The notes: a model not told the origin generated them from the sequence alone. Counted from the stretch's first letter, positions 23,301 through 38,779 are shown. The stretch is DNA of 64,000 bases from Lingula anatina (GCF_001039355.2 NW_019774958.1:877582-941581); one strand, 5' to 3'. A program made the numbers and translations.

Positions 23301-26300
23301 TTTCTGTCATCCTCACTCTTAATGCGAGGTGTTTTTCTGAAAATAAATAATATTTTAAGAAATAAACAAATACTTTATCAAGGAATTCTCAACACTGTTT
23401 AGACAGACTCCACCATAAGAACATTTTACAAAAAATTAGAATAAGAAAATCAAGCAATACCGAATATTTTCCACTTGCTGCGGCACATTGTCTTCTCCGT
23501 CTTCGTGCCTCAAAGCCGCCTCATAAAGTTGGAACTGTTCCAGCAGGTCCAGATCTGAACCCTTCCTGTTCATGTGCTTCTGGATGATCCTCTCCATCCC
23601 CTGCTCTTCCAGGGCATCTGTCAGGTCATAGAAGGCGTCCTGGTCTGGGATGGCATTCAGGGCCTGAGGGAGAACAGACATTATTAGGAACCAAGTACTG
23701 ACCATATGTAGAAAAGTTTGTGTGACATTATTGCTATAAAGAAAAGTTTGTGTGACATTATTGCTATAACTATCTCTTGTGTTTACGGACTTAAAACGAC
23801 TATTCAACACTTTCGAGAAAGTGCAAAATATTTCTCCTTGGTAAGTAGGGTAAAATTTTTAATGAAACGTTCTATAGATAAAAATATGCATATATATTCT
23901 CCTCTTCTTTAGCATTTGGTAACAAATTTACATCCTAGCAGCCTAACTTTCTGCCAGAAGCAGAGCAAAATAAATAAATAAATAAATAAATTTACTTTGT
24001 TAACCAGTGTCATAGCATAAACCAGAAGCTCCGAGTCCCCTCCATCCTTTTCGTCCAGGATGTTCATTATATTTGTCCATGGCAACGTTCCTAGAATGAA
24101 AGAACAAATAATAAGATATCACAGTCTACAACAAACACAATATATCTCTAATAAAGGTTCATAGGGTTAACATTATCTTTTAATATGGAAACAGACCAAG
24201 AAACTTTGTAAATTTGGACCTATTGGTAGTTTGTCCTGGAAAGAAAACTGCTGCTTTTTAATAAAATATTCTGATATTGATAAAAATATCTTTGGACACT
24301 GCCTGAATCCAGACACTCACATCCCATGTTAGCTATATATCTAAGAGAGTACAGATCTCTGCCAAAATATTAGGAGACATGAGTTCAGTAGAAACTTGAA
24401 TTCTAATAAGTATCTATTCCTCCTTAACATCTGCCAATCCTGAAAATTTCACTAAAATTTGTGCACAAAATTTTGAGATATCTTCTCCACTAACAAACAG
24501 TTACAGATAAAGTTTACCACAGATGAAAACACAACCTCCAAGGACAAGGTAATAATAACAACTCAGCGAGAAAGTGGCAATCTTACCAAAAAAAGAACAT
24601 CCTGATTTGACAGAATCTAGTATCATAATGCTGCATAAGACTCTAAAATCTTTCACGAGGAAATTGAGAACAGTGTTCTCTGCCCTAGGACTCATCACAA
24701 AAGCCCTGTTTAGTTTACACGACTGGAAGATGAGATGCTTTCTGTGACAAATTTTGGGACAAGAAAAGAAGAGAATCCCTGCAGAGTAAAATCTACAGAA
24801 AGATTGCTGTATCCCATATGACAAGTGTTTCAACAAAGTACTATTTTTCTCATGACCACTCCAGTAGTGTTTAATACCAGAAGTCCCATCCATGATGGCC
24901 CAAGGGCTTTCCACAATGGCAAATGGGACCGAGCCAAAATTGTTCAATTTGAAGTTAATTGGGATCATTTTCCCAATTTTCTGCTTTTGATGTAAAACAT
25001 TAATTTTCTTGTCAGGGTATTCAATATCTTCAGAGCTATTAAGAATCTTATTGCTCCTTCTTTGGTCGCCTTTGTCATCTGTATCACCTTGAAATCTGTT
25101 AGGAGTACACAGATCTGCTTTATTACATTGAATTTCATCTTTGTGAAGAAACAATGCAGTGTCACTGCTGCACATGTTTTCACAGACATGCTCCACTTTG
25201 CGACACAAAGCTGCTGTGTCGTTCTCTTTCATGTCACCACAGCCATGCTTATGCATGTTAAACAAAGCTGCACTATCCTTTTCTTGACCACCTGTGCATT
25301 CAAGATTATGAGTGTTACATGGAACTGCCCCATAGTTGTCTTGCATGTTGGCACTATCACGTTTGTGCACATTACATGGGGCTGCACCAGTGTTCTCCTG
25401 AAAGCCACATTCATTGGGATGCTGCTGTATAACATCATCTCCTTGGCTGTCAATGACACTACTCCCCTCCACAGCAGGGCATGAACAGTACGGGTTTCTA
25501 CATTTGAAAATCAACTTCTCCTTGTGCCCCTTAATGTTCAATTTCTCTGCTAAGATATTCCTTAGTTCAGTAAAACTCAGGTTTGCTTCACTGGTCTCCA
25601 TGATGAAAATGTATCTAATAATATTAACAAATATCAATACATGACTTTCTTCACTGGCCTCAATTAAAATTGACCCATTAACTGGTAATACACTAATTGT
25701 AAGCTAAAAAGATCTTCACTTGTTTTGCATCAAAAGTCGCAGGATTCCACCATAACACATCTTCGCTTTTCATCTCATCTTGTTCAGCTTTAGGTATTAG
25801 TTCTCATATCGTGACCAATGCACAAAACGTGACAGCCTTCAAAAAAAGACACCGCAATGCAGGATCCGCTAGTTTTTTCTGCATCATGGTTTCATAACTA
25901 AAAGACATGGATTTGTCTTAAATTACAGTAATTATCATATGGTCTCAGGCTACTCTTGTCACTCTGACTGACCTCTTGGTTTGGTCACTTTGACTGACCT
26001 CTTGATGGGTCACCTTAGTGTGGGAACTGGACTGTCCTTACTTCTATCACACTGACTGATTGCTTAGGAGTTTGTTTTATTACAAATTATTAAGATCAGA
26101 ATTACTGACTGGTGACTTAACTTTCATGACTGTCTAGGATCTGGGAGCAATATTCCATAGCACAGTTTTGTATGTGTGCCAGCACACGCAAAAGGGAGAG
26201 GGAAAAATTGTCGGTAATTTTTTTCTGCACACAGTCAACCAAAACACCACTGGTAAGGACCATGAGATGCAATTCCTTGAAACCTTAAATCAATTTGTGA

Positions 26301-29300
26301 TTCATTTAGGAAATTATTTCTTATCAGGCCTTCTTCATGGACAACAACATGAGAATAGAGTTTTTGGCCTTCAAATCTATGTGGCCTCAAATTGCCCTTT
26401 CCAGGGCTATCTTGTAACAAAATTGACCCACCTGGCCTAACATACTGGGACCATTTTAGGTAAATCTGAAAGGAAATCTGGAAAAACCACCAGCACAGAG
26501 GTGCAATGGACAGCCAGTATGATTTACAAACACATATGGGAAGTGTGTGTGGTAAAATCAAGGAACATAAATCAGAGAGCAATGGACAATGCGCACCAGG
26601 TGGCAGTATGGTTTTGGCTCTTCTTGATAAGAAAAACTCCACCTTCTGGGCAGGTGAAAGACTAAACTCCACTGGGCAGACAGCAAGCTGTCTCACTGTC
26701 AATCTGTTGCCATTTTTACAGTTTTTTCCCCTCTGGCCAAGCTGTGCCTGAGGGTTACTTACCACAGGATACACCAATAACATGAAGCTTATTAGCTCTA
26801 ACAAATTGTGATGTCGTTAAATCTTCTTGTCTCTGTAATATGATGACTCGATCTTTTCAATGGGGATAAATTATCAATCTTTCAGATACAAAATTTTAAA
26901 TCATTTAATTCATTTCTGGATTAATAACTTTAAAAAATATAGCATCCGTAAAATTTCATAATTTTTCCCATAAAAGAAAAGATAAGAGTCATTACCCTTA
27001 ATTTCATTACCCTTGCCAACTAGGGTGGTTACGTATTCTCAACGATGTTTGTTTGGTTTCTGAGCAGACAAGATATTTCAAAGGATTTTTCACAAATTCT
27101 GATGAAATTTTATTGCCAGAAAGGTCTTCATTTGTGTAAACTCTTTTAACTAAATGCAGGTCTCCTACAATTTCTTAAAAAAGATTTCACTGCCTTTTAC
27201 CTAGGCAATGGTTTGAGTTCTTGGGAGTTTTTTCTTCTAATTTGAAAAAAAAGTTTTGTCTCACAATAATCATTTTCAATTGTAACATTTTCCTACTTCA
27301 TTAAATGTCTCCATTAAATCTTGGCTACAAGATGTTAAGTTATTAAGTCATATTCTACCTCTGTCCTGTACTCCTATCTCTTGTAAATAAATCTTAAAAG
27401 TTACTCTACAACCCAAGAATGCCATTATCCCAAACAAAATACTAAGGCTGAGTGGATAGAAATGCACTAAATTCCTCATTTACTATCATTAAACCCAGTT
27501 TTGATAGAGAAATCTCAAGTCTCTTGTCAATTTGATAGTCTAGGGATTAAAATTATCACAATCCAACATGACCAGACTATAAAATAGCTGAGAGAGATCA
27601 AACTGGTCCAAGGATAGATCCCAAAGTTAACAACACCGGATGTTTGTACATATCCAATAAGTTACACTGCAAACATGGGCCATTTCATGCTGTTTGGTTT
27701 TAATTCCCTGCAGTGTATTTTGTTACAGTTTCATAGGCAATGACACGTTTTGGAAACAATGACAATTTGAAGTCCACATTGTATCCGTGGGTCAAGACAA
27801 ATGGTGGTCAACATAAAAGAGGAAATCAGACTCCTTATCTTAAATACACAAAGATAATTGCTGGACAAGTGTCTGGATGTGTCACCCCGTCACATAACTG
27901 CCAGTATCTAGCCAATAACTGTAGTAACAGGACACTGGACAGACAATTATAAAATGAAATTGAACCTAGTTTCTTTCAACCCCCACCCCCCTTTCCCTTC
28001 ATGACAATTCACTAAGTACATACCAACTTTACATAAAACCCCCCAAAGTAACTGTCTGTAACAACTGACTCCAATCTGTGGACAAAATTTAACAATAATT
28101 AACTCAACCACACTTAAATATCGGCACAATTCCAATACATGAAAACCCAAACCAGGAAAGAATTGAATCAAAATATTTACCACAGGCAGAGCAAGGGAGG
28201 AATTTGAAATATGGGAGTTCTGTATGTGTAAACCTTGAAAGTGGCTTGATTTCCTGGTTCTTCCTCATGTCTTATCACCAGAGGGCTCTCCCAGGTGGGA
28301 CAGTTTACTCTTACACAGAACAGGTCTGGTTCCAACAAATACCTTCAGCCCGAAAAATTGGTCTGAACTTCACACCGGTCCGGCTTTAGAAAAACAATAC
28401 AGTAATATCAAGTCTGCCAAATTGTTTAGAATCTAATTAATATGTTCTTTAAAAATTCTCCTCTGTCTTAAATTATTCCATAACATATTCATTATGTGCA
28501 TTTTATCAAATGGTTCATCTAATTTAATTGCATAGAGCACTCTCATGAAGGTTTGGATAATGCAAAGATATGCACATGATTGCACACAAACATTCATCAT
28601 TCACCCACCCACACACACACACATACACACACACACACTTAAAAAAGACTTTCAACATCACTCTCCATTCCCATCTAACAATCAGCAGTACAGCGGATGG
28701 GTGGATACTCTTCCATCATCAATACCAATCTCTTCTATTTCTGTCCGCACTAAAATAAGACACCTGGCATTTTCCTTGATGAAGTTGACCTTCAACAAAT
28801 TGCTCTAATATGGTACAGAAGTGGCAGTGGAAAACAAACTGGCTGGTAGACGTAAAACATTTCACAGGAAGGTCCTTTTTTATGTCTTCTTTCTCTTTAT
28901 TTTTAAACTGTCTATTTTAGAAGTTGCCACCTTTCATTAATTTTGGATCGATAAGAAATATCTTCAGAAATATTCGGGTGGAAGATGCAATTACCAAAAA
29001 CACTCAAAACAACCTCAGACACTCCTAACAGCAATTTTCACCAGTGTCAGATATTCTTCTTTTTTTGACACTTCTATTTTTACCAATGCGGTACAAATAT
29101 ATTTAGATCAGATCTCTATAAGGAGATTTTCTATTTTTTCATGGCAAAGAATATGCAAAACGAGTAAAAAAGTGAGATGAACCTAAACTGATTATCAAGT
29201 ACCAGACAGATAGACATTCTCCTCTACTGTCTAACTCCCTGTTCAATTCCCTTCTCATAATGAAGCCACCCTGTTCAATCCCCGCACCCACCTCTATTCC

Positions 29301-32300
29301 CGTCCACTACGTTGACAGCGTTGATGAGCAGTTGGGTGTTGGACTCCGTGTACTCCACAAACACCAGCAGGAGCTTGAGAGCCGTCTTCACAACCAAACG
29401 AAACTTAAATACAAAACACAAAAATATTCAGAACTTGTTACCTNTATCACCGACCTTAAACAAAGCTGCACTATCCTTTTCTTGACCACCTGTGCATTCA
29501 AGATTTTGAGTGTTACATGGAACTGCCCCATAGTTGTCTTGCATGTTGGCACTATCACGTTTGTGCACATTACATGGGGCTGCACCAGCATTCTCCTGAA
29601 AGCCACATTCATTGAGATGCTGCTGTATAACATCAGCTCCTTGGCTATCAATGACACTACTCCCTTCCACAGCAGGGCATGAACAGTACGGGTTTCTACA
29701 TTTGAAAATCAACTTCTCCTTGTTCCCCTTAATGTTCAATTTCTCTGCTAAGATATTCCTTAGTTCAGTAAAACTCAGGTTTGCTTCACTGGTCTCCATG
29801 ATGAAAATGTATCTAATAATATTAACAAATATCAATACATGACTTTCTTCACTGGCCTCAATTGAAATTGACCCATTAACTGGTAATACACTAATTGTAA
29901 GCTAAAAAGATCTTCACTTGTTTTGCATCAAAAGTCACAGGATTCCACCATAACACATCTTCGCTTTTCATCTCATCTTGTTCAGCTTTAGGTATTAGTT
30001 CTCATATCGTGACCAATGCACAAAACGTGACAGCCTTCAAAAAAAGACACCGCAATGCAGGATCCGCTAGTTTTTTCTGCATCATGGTTTCATAACTAAA
30101 AGACATGGATTTGTCTTAAATTACAGTAATTATCATATGGTCTCAGGCTACTCTTGTCACTCTGACTGACCTCTTGGTTTGGTCACTTTGACTGACCTCT
30201 TGACGGGTCACCTTAGTGTGGGAACTGGACTGTCCTTACTTCTATCACACTGACCGTTTGCTTAGGAGTTTGTTTTATTACAAATTATTAATATCAAAAT
30301 TACTGACTGGTGACTTAAATTTCATGACTGTCTAGGATCTGGGAGCAATATTCCATAGCACAGTTTAGTATGTGTGCCAGCACACGCAAAAGGGAGAGGG
30401 AAAAATTGTCGGTAATTTTTTTCTGCACACAGTCAACGAAAATACCACTGGTAAGGACCATGAGATGCAATTCCTTGAAACCTTAAATCAATTTGTGATT
30501 CATTTAGGAAATTATTTCTTATCAGGCCTTCTTCATGGACAACAACATGAGAATAGAGTTTTTGGCCTTCAAATCTATGTGGCCTCAAATTGCCCTTTCC
30601 AGGGCTATCTTGTAACAAAATTGACCCACCTGGCCTAACATACTGGGACCATTTTAGGTAAATCTGAAAGGAAATCTGGAAAAACTACCAGCACAGAGGT
30701 GCACTGGACAGCCAGTATGATTTACAAACACATATGGGAAGTGTGTGTGTGTGTGTGTGTGGTAAAATCAAGGAACATAAATCAGAGAGCAGTGGACAAT
30801 GCGCACCAGGTGGCAGTATGGTTTTGGCTCTTCTTGATAAGAAAAACTCCACCTTCTGGGCAGGTGAAAGACTAAACTCCACTGGGCAGACAGCAAGCTG
30901 TCTCACTGTCAATCTGTTGCCATTTTTACAGTTTTTCCCCTCTGGCCAAGCTGTGCCTGAGGGTTACTTACCACAGGATACACCAATAACATGAAGCTTA
31001 TTAGCTCTAACAAATTGTGATGTCGTTAAATCTTCTTGTCTGTTAAATGATGACTCGATCTTTTCAATGGGGATAAATTATCAATCTTTCAGATACAAAA
31101 TTTTAAATCATTTAATTCATTTCTGGATTTATAACTTTAAAAAATATAGCATCCGTAAAATTTCATAATTTTTCCCATAAAAGAAAAGATAAGAGTCATT
31201 TCCCTTAATTTCATTACCCTTGCCAACTAGGGTGGTTACGTATTCTCAACGATGTTTGTTTGGTTTCTGAGCAGACAAGATATTTCAAAGGATTTTTCAC
31301 AAATTCTGATGAAATTTTATTGCCAGAAAGGTCTTCATTTGTGTAAACTCTTTTAACTAAATGCAGGTCTCCTACAATTTCTTTAAAAAGATTTCACTGC
31401 CTTTTACCTAGGCAATGGTTTGAGCTCTTGGGAGTTTTTTCTTCTAATTTGAAAAAAAAGTTTTGTCTCACAATAATCATTTTCAATTGTAACATTTTCC
31501 TTCTTCATAACTTCATTAAATGTCTCCATTAAATCTTGGCTACAAGATGTTAAAAGTTATAAAGTCATATTCTATACCTCTGTACTGTACTCCTATCTCT
31601 TGTAAATAAATCTTAAAAGTTACTTTACAACCCAAGAATGCCATTATCCCAAACAAAATACTAAGGCTGAGTGGATAGAAATGCACTAAATTCCTCATTT
31701 ACTATCATTAAACCCAGTTTTGATAGAGAAATCTCAAGTCTCTTGTCAATTTGATAGTCTAGGGATTAAAATTATCACAATCCAACATGACCAGACTATA
31801 AAATAGCTGAGAGAGATCAAACTGGTCCAAGGATAGATCTCAAAGTTAACAACACCGGATGTTTGTACATATCCAATAAGTTACACTGCAAACATGGGCC
31901 ATTTCATGCTGTTTGGTTTTAATTCCCTGCAGTGTATTTTGTTACAGTTTCATACGGCAATGACACGTTTTGGAAACAATGACAATTTGAAGTCCACATT
32001 GTATCCGTGGGTCAAGACAAATGGTGGTCAACATAAAAGAGGAAATCAGACTCCTTATCTTAAATACACAAAGATAATTGCTGGACAAGTGTCTGGATGT
32101 GTCACCCCGTCACATAACTGCCAGTATCTAGCCAATAACTATAGTAACAGGACACTGGACAGACAATTATAAAATGAAATTGAACCTAGTTTCTTTCAAC
32201 CCCCACCCCCCTTTCCCTTCATGACAATTCACTAAGTACACACCAACTTTACATAAAACCCCCCAAAGTAACTGTCTGTAACAACTGACTCCGATCTGTG

Positions 32301-35300
32301 GGCAAAATTAAACAATAATTAAATCAACTACACCTAAATATCGGCACAATTCTATTACAGTACATGAAAACCCAAACCTGGGAAGAATTGAATCAAAATA
32401 TTTACCACAGGCAGAGCAAGGGAGGAATTTGAAATATGGGAGTTCTGTATGTGTAAACCTTGAAAGTGGCTTGATTTTCTGGTTCTTCCACAGTCTTATC
32501 ACCAGAGGGCTCTCCCAGGTGGGACAGTTTACTCTTACACAGAACGGGTCTGGTTCCAACAAATACCTTCAGCCCGAAAAATTGGTCTGAACTTCACACC
32601 AGCTTCAGAAAATCAATACAGTAATATCAAGTCTGCCAAATTGTTTAGAATCTAATTAATATGTTCTTGAAAATTCTCCTCTGTAAAAAAAATATTCCAT
32701 AACATATTCATTATGTGCATTTTATCAAATGGTTGACTAATTTAATTGCATAGAGCACTCTTATGAAGGTTTGGATAATGCAAAGATATGCACATGATTG
32801 CACACACACATTCATCATTCGCCCACACACATACACACACACACACTTAAAAAAGACTTTCAACATCACTCTCCATTCCCATCTAACAATCAGCAGTACA
32901 GCAGTACAGCGGATGGGTGGATACTCTCCCATCATCAATACCAATCTCTTCTATTTCTGTCCGCACTAAAATAAGACACCTGGCATTTTCCTTGATGAAG
33001 TTGACCTTCAACAAATTGCTCTAATATGGTACAAAAGTGGCAGTGGAAAACAAACTGGCTGGTAGACGTAAAACATTTCACAGGAAGGTCCTTTTTTATG
33101 TCTTCTTTCTCTTTATTTTTAAACTGTCTATTTTAGAAGTTGCCACCTTTCATTAATTTTGGATCGATAAGAAATATCTTCAGAAATATTCGGGTGGAAG
33201 ATGCAATTACCAAAAACACTCAAAACAACCCCAGACACTCCTAACAGCAATTTTCACCAGTGTCAGATATTCTTTTTTTTTTGACACTTCTATTTTTACC
33301 AATGCGGTACAAATATATTTAGATCAGATCTCTATAAGGAGATTTTCTATTTTTTCATGGCAAAGAATATGCAAAACGAGTAAAAAAGTGAGATGAACCT
33401 AAACTGATTATCAAGTACCAGACAGATAGACATTCTCCTCTACTGTCTAACTCCCTGTTCAATTCCCTTCTCATAATGAAGCCACCCTGTTCAATCCCAG
33501 CACCCACCTCTATTCCCGTCCACTACGTTGACAGCGTTGATGAGCAGTTGGGTGTTGGACTCCGTGTACTCCACAAACACCAGCAGGAGCTTGAGAGCCG
33601 TCTTCACAACCAAACGAAACTTAAATACAAAACACAAAAATATTCAGAACTTGTTACATGTGGCAATGAGACTCAAGAGAATGAGATTCAAGTTCAGCTG
33701 AATATGAATATTTAAACAAGTAAGTTAAAAGATTTAAACTCTTATTATACTAAGAGACTGGTAAAAAAAAAACACCTTCATTATGATAGAGTAGAATCCT
33801 GGTAATACTATGAGACATACATGTACTATCTAAACTTATGAGAGTATAGACAAACTATGATTTGTCTAAATGCTTTGAGATATCTTATCTTAGAATGCTA
33901 TGAGATATCTTATCTTAGAATGCTATGAGATATCTTACCTTAGATGCTATGAGATATCTTACCTTCGATGTTGTGAGATATCTTACCTTCGATGTTGTGA
34001 GATATCTTACCTTTGATGCTATGAGATATCTTACCTTAGATGTTGTGAGATATCTTACCTTAGATGTTGTGAGATATCTTACCTTCGATGCTATGAGATA
34101 TCTTACCTTCGATGCTATGAGATATCTTACCTTCGATGCTATGAGATATCTTACCTTAGATGCTATGAGAGAGTAAAGCCACTGTATGGTCTCATTGTGT
34201 CCTATCACTCCATTCATACCATCCACATACAGCATAACCTGACCCAGGGCTGGAATAATACAATAAATATAATACATAGTCAAATTTCCTAAAATAATAC
34301 TTCTAATTATTTGATAATATCATTATCATTATTAAAGGCAACAATATATTTTACTTCTAAAGTCAAATTTTTGAAACATAAGCTTTAAGACTGTTTTTAT
34401 CATATCAATCACTTTCTGATGAAAAATCATTAAATAAATTGTCACAATTCACTTTGCTGTAAATAATTCCATCATGGCAAACATGCAATTTTATTATTTT
34501 TTATTTTAATATTTTTTTTACTCAATTCAACTCCCATTCCCTTTTTTAAATAAGAATAATAAAAACCAGTAGAAAGAAAAAAAATTCTATCAAGTTGTAC
34601 AATTTTCTTGGCTCTTTGAGCCCTAGTTTCTAACCTCTACAAACAATCTCTGCATACGAGGATCGAGGATCGGTACATGACGTGGAGTTTTGTTTGTAGC
34701 CCAACACAAGGCAGACTTCTCTCCATACAAACATATGACTCAACATCTCATTGTCTGGCTGCTCAAAAGCACAATATTTATTGGGTCTGGATAAAGCAAC
34801 AAACTCAATATCTTCACAGAAGCTTTTTATTGTGGACAAATACACAACTGAAGTGGTGATTAGGTACATTTATAACTATTTTCACAGCATATATTTGTAC
34901 TTTCACTTTTTAGTCAAGGACTTGTTTCAAAACTTTAACTACAGTTTAGAGTAAAGGGGAATATTTTTTTTTGAAACTCTTATGCTACAGTATCTTTTTA
35001 AAATTTTAGGATAATTTTAGGATATTTTTTTCTTTATATTTTGTCTTTTTCAGTGTACACCTTAATAAGGAACAAGTCCAGATTTTTTTGTTTCAAGAAA
35101 ACACTGCACTTTTGAATAGGGCAAAAATATGGAACATTGTTAAAACAAGATACGACACCTTTTGCCCAGTGTTCTTTTCCCTCTTGGAGCAAATGTCATT
35201 ACAGACATACATTAAATAGATAACTGAACCAGAGATTGTGAAAATGTTTTTCTGTTAACTTTTTAAAATAAATTTTTCACCACAGCTTAATTTTTTGATT

Positions 35301-37132
35301 TAATACTGTACTCATTCTATAACAAATGAACTTTTTTTTTTATCTATTTACTTCTTTATCCAAATGTGATCAAGCATTATAAAAGAGATAATATACTAAT
35401 AATTTATCATAATTAACTGTAAGTAAATCAACTCGCTCCCCCTTCAAACATAGAGTCCTCCCCAGATATAACAAAATACCCCTCTATGAAGTCAACGCAA
35501 GTCATCCCAGGTCTGAAAACTCCTATTTAACACTTAGTATAATTCTCATAATGTTCAGTACCAGTAGCCAAGATGACCGTTACAATGGCCCAGACTGGTC
35601 ATTACTGACGGTTGTTTTGGAAGGACCACCGTCCTCTTGTGTCTCATTTCTGCCATTAACACAAGCACCGCTTTTAAAACCACAGGTCACGTTTGTTATT
35701 CTTCGCACAAAAGAGGAAAGCAAAGCTGTTTCTGTCAAGTCACTAGTCACAGGTGAGAACAGTACGTAAGAATTTAAGTCCGTCTGAGCTGTAAAATCAA
35801 ATGTGTTGGTCCATTTCTATTCCAATTCAATTTCATCCATTTGGCCCACTGAAATACATCAACCGCTGGTCCAAAACATAGGCCAGTCTTTCCCTTCTAT
35901 AAAACAGGCACTATATTTCATTTCTAAAATCAGACAACTGCTGATCTATCTAGGTTTGAAATAAGTAAAACAAAAATTTTGGCCTTAAAATTAAGACAAA
36001 TTTTCAGTCATTAGTTCTATGCTGTAACAGGCCCCAAGCGGAGGAGTGGTGGCATTGCTGGTGATGGTGATTTAGACTGTTTGCTGATTCGTAAAATAAG
36101 CAACCAGAAACTGCCTACGCTGATATGAAAACTGGTTTGAACCTCACAAGTCAAACTGTTGATACAACTTGTGTATATGCAACAACTAAACAAATACTGA
36201 CCATGTTGTTGTTGTGTATTTTGTATGACACAATGTAGCACTGTTTCAAGACATACGTCAGAGGATGTGGACACATAGCTTTAAGATGGCAGTTTAGTTT
36301 GTCTTCCAAAACTTACCATGTATAACCAATATTAGAAATGTGTCACTTCATTCTTTTCCCTTTTCCTGTTTACAAGGCACTACTGTTGTGTAGGCTGTTG
36401 GAAATAAACTCTTTTTACTTCTGTCTAATAACAACACTTAAAAGTTGACAAGTGCATATACGACATGTTGCAAGCAATCGAGGTGGGTGGGAGCATATTT
36501 GTGGGAAAGATTGGCAATGAGTTTTGAAATAACTTTAAAAATCAAACTGTTTCTATCGTCAAAGTATTCTTTACCTACGACTGTCTGGGCTATAAAAATT
36601 TCAAAAGTTTACTGTCAGCAGCGAAATGTGTCAGCCTCTATCTCCAGGAGTGACTCAAAAGCAGTTTATAGCTTGTATTTCTGCTACATAACAGTTGACC
36701 ACATGCTATACCACAATGATGAAAGCAAAAAGTGTTCAAATTTCCAGAGAAATTAAATTTTTTTCCATCATACTTTCAGAATATCAGTACCTACCCCTTA
36801 AGATGTAGTTCTGGTAGTTCTGGTCGGCCTCAGAACCCACTTTGATCAGACACATCAACCCATCGCTGTTCACAAACTCATGCACCAGGTCCTTGTCATC
36901 CTGGAAACAGAAGGATGAAAACTGTCAATCATGAAGAAAGAGTACAATAAGATGCCCATTAAATTGATAGAAATCATGAACATGTTATTTCACTCTATAT
37001 CTGACTGATCAATCATCATATGTGCAGTAAATTCAGTCACTAAATTAATATACAAAATTTAATAAGTTACTTAACAGTTAGGGTGCTTGATACTTCACAT
37101 TCTGACATTTGGTGGTTAAAAAAAAAAAAAAA

Positions 37133-37189
<57 letters not shown>

Positions 37190-38779
37190 AGTTTATCTAA
37201 ATTTTAAGACCAAAACTGGTTGCATCAATATGTTTATAAATAAATAAATAAGTCGGTGTACTATGATGTTAAAATTAGAGTGCCTTGACAAAATGCCCTG
37301 CCATCTACATTTTAGTCACAGCTGCTGACAGTCCACCAATCAGATATGGCCTGGCAAGTTCATCGCGTGAGCTGTCCCATTAGAACCAACCAGTACACAG
37401 ATGACAAATGAAGATGTCTGCTACTGGGTACCATAGTTATGGCTCAAATTTTACAGTCTTGTGCCTAGCTACTTACAGTAGCAGATGTTGAGCTGATTTG
37501 GGATGGAAAAGGAAAGCTTTTCCAGTACTTTTCAAAAATTTATTTTGTGATTTTTGTCAAGTGGGGATTTAGTGGAGGTGGGGAGAAAGTGAATTCATAC
37601 CTTTTTCTCATATTTATTGATCTGTCTGTCTGTTTATTTATTTACTTATTTATCTACCTATTAATTGTTTGATAACCTATCTACTGATCTCTTTACTGTT
37701 ATATAGCCTGAAGGAGTGAACACTGTTTTTCGTATCATCTGAGACTTTGGGTGACAAATACGAAAGCTACAATTTTGTCTGATGTACACTTCCTCATTAG
37801 CGGGTGCCTTGCGCGACGGCTGCGCCTCCAATTGATTACCTATGAACCTGTTGATGTGTCAGGCTGCCCTAGCTGAAACAGCTCTTTGTTATGTGATTTT
37901 AAGCTTCTTTAAGCAAGAGTGGAAAGGTTAGGAAAGGGCAACAGTTAACCAGGTGCAAGGAGTGTACTCAAATATGATAAACAATTTTAAGTCTAACGGC
38001 TAAAATGAAAGTTGTCAGGATATGTGGACATGTTTGATTTTTCCACCCCCCCCCCCTCCCATTTCAACTGCATTGCTAGATCAAGGGAGAAAAACAGTCC
38101 TTGTTTAAACTATCCAAAAACAATTCATGACCTACGGATTTTGAAAAAACTTCACTTGTAAAACACTTCTCTATTTAAATCCTGATCAACTTGCATAAAG
38201 AATTCAGAAAAAGAACAGACTAAGCAAACTGTTAATAAAATTTACTTTTTTCCCCACAACCCAGATGGCCGAAGCTGAAGCAAGTCTCCATGTTTTAGTG
38301 CTATATCTTATGACAAGAAACCGAACTCAAGTTACAACAACATGTCAATTGAGCAATAGAGAAATGTCTCGTAACTTTGGTGCATCGTCAAAGAGTCATC
38401 TCCATCCCCATGAACTTCTTATCCATTTTATCTAAACTACTCAGTTTAATGGTCTGATGAGTTCAATGACCTTTCTCTCATGACTTCCTCTCATCCTTTA
38501 ACTGTTATAGGGATATCTACAGTACTTCAGTCCCATTCAGGAATAGTTTTACTGTTATTTTAGTTTTCAATAGGAACCAGTTTAAAAAAAGCTATTTGTA
38601 CCTGTCACTGACATATAAGTATAATACATGCATGTATGTCAGGACTTAGTGCAAAACCATTTAGAAAATCACTTTAAAATCCTCCTTTTGAGTTCTTCTC
38701 CAATTAAATGAAAATTAACTAAAAAAAGCCATCCTAAAATTGACAATGTTTCATGGGATATGAGGGCACTGTCTCAAAA

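Larger units (their letters stand above)
25258..29441. repeat. Tandem block A (with FHOD exon 7a)
   Basis: The sister of 29456-33657. It ends two bases before the n at 29444, and its left flank continues uninterrupted to exon 8. The arrangement is what an end-to-end join of two overlapping contigs would give. Confidence 0.9.

Noticed and set aside
24660-24700. Shared 14-base segment TTCTCTGCCCTAGG between 24678-24691 and 41986-41999
   Set aside because: The match does not extend convincingly beyond it, so chance or a very short repeat remnant cannot be separated.
26235-26804. 189-codon minus-strand frame in block A
   Set aside because: It is interrupted or shortened in block B by small indels, so it is not kept between the two copies. 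No domain was recognised.
33925-34176. Plus-strand repeat frame (MRYLTLDA-like repeats)
   Set aside because: It is the antisense reading of the 24-bp splice-donor minisatellite; any 24-bp array is open in several frames.
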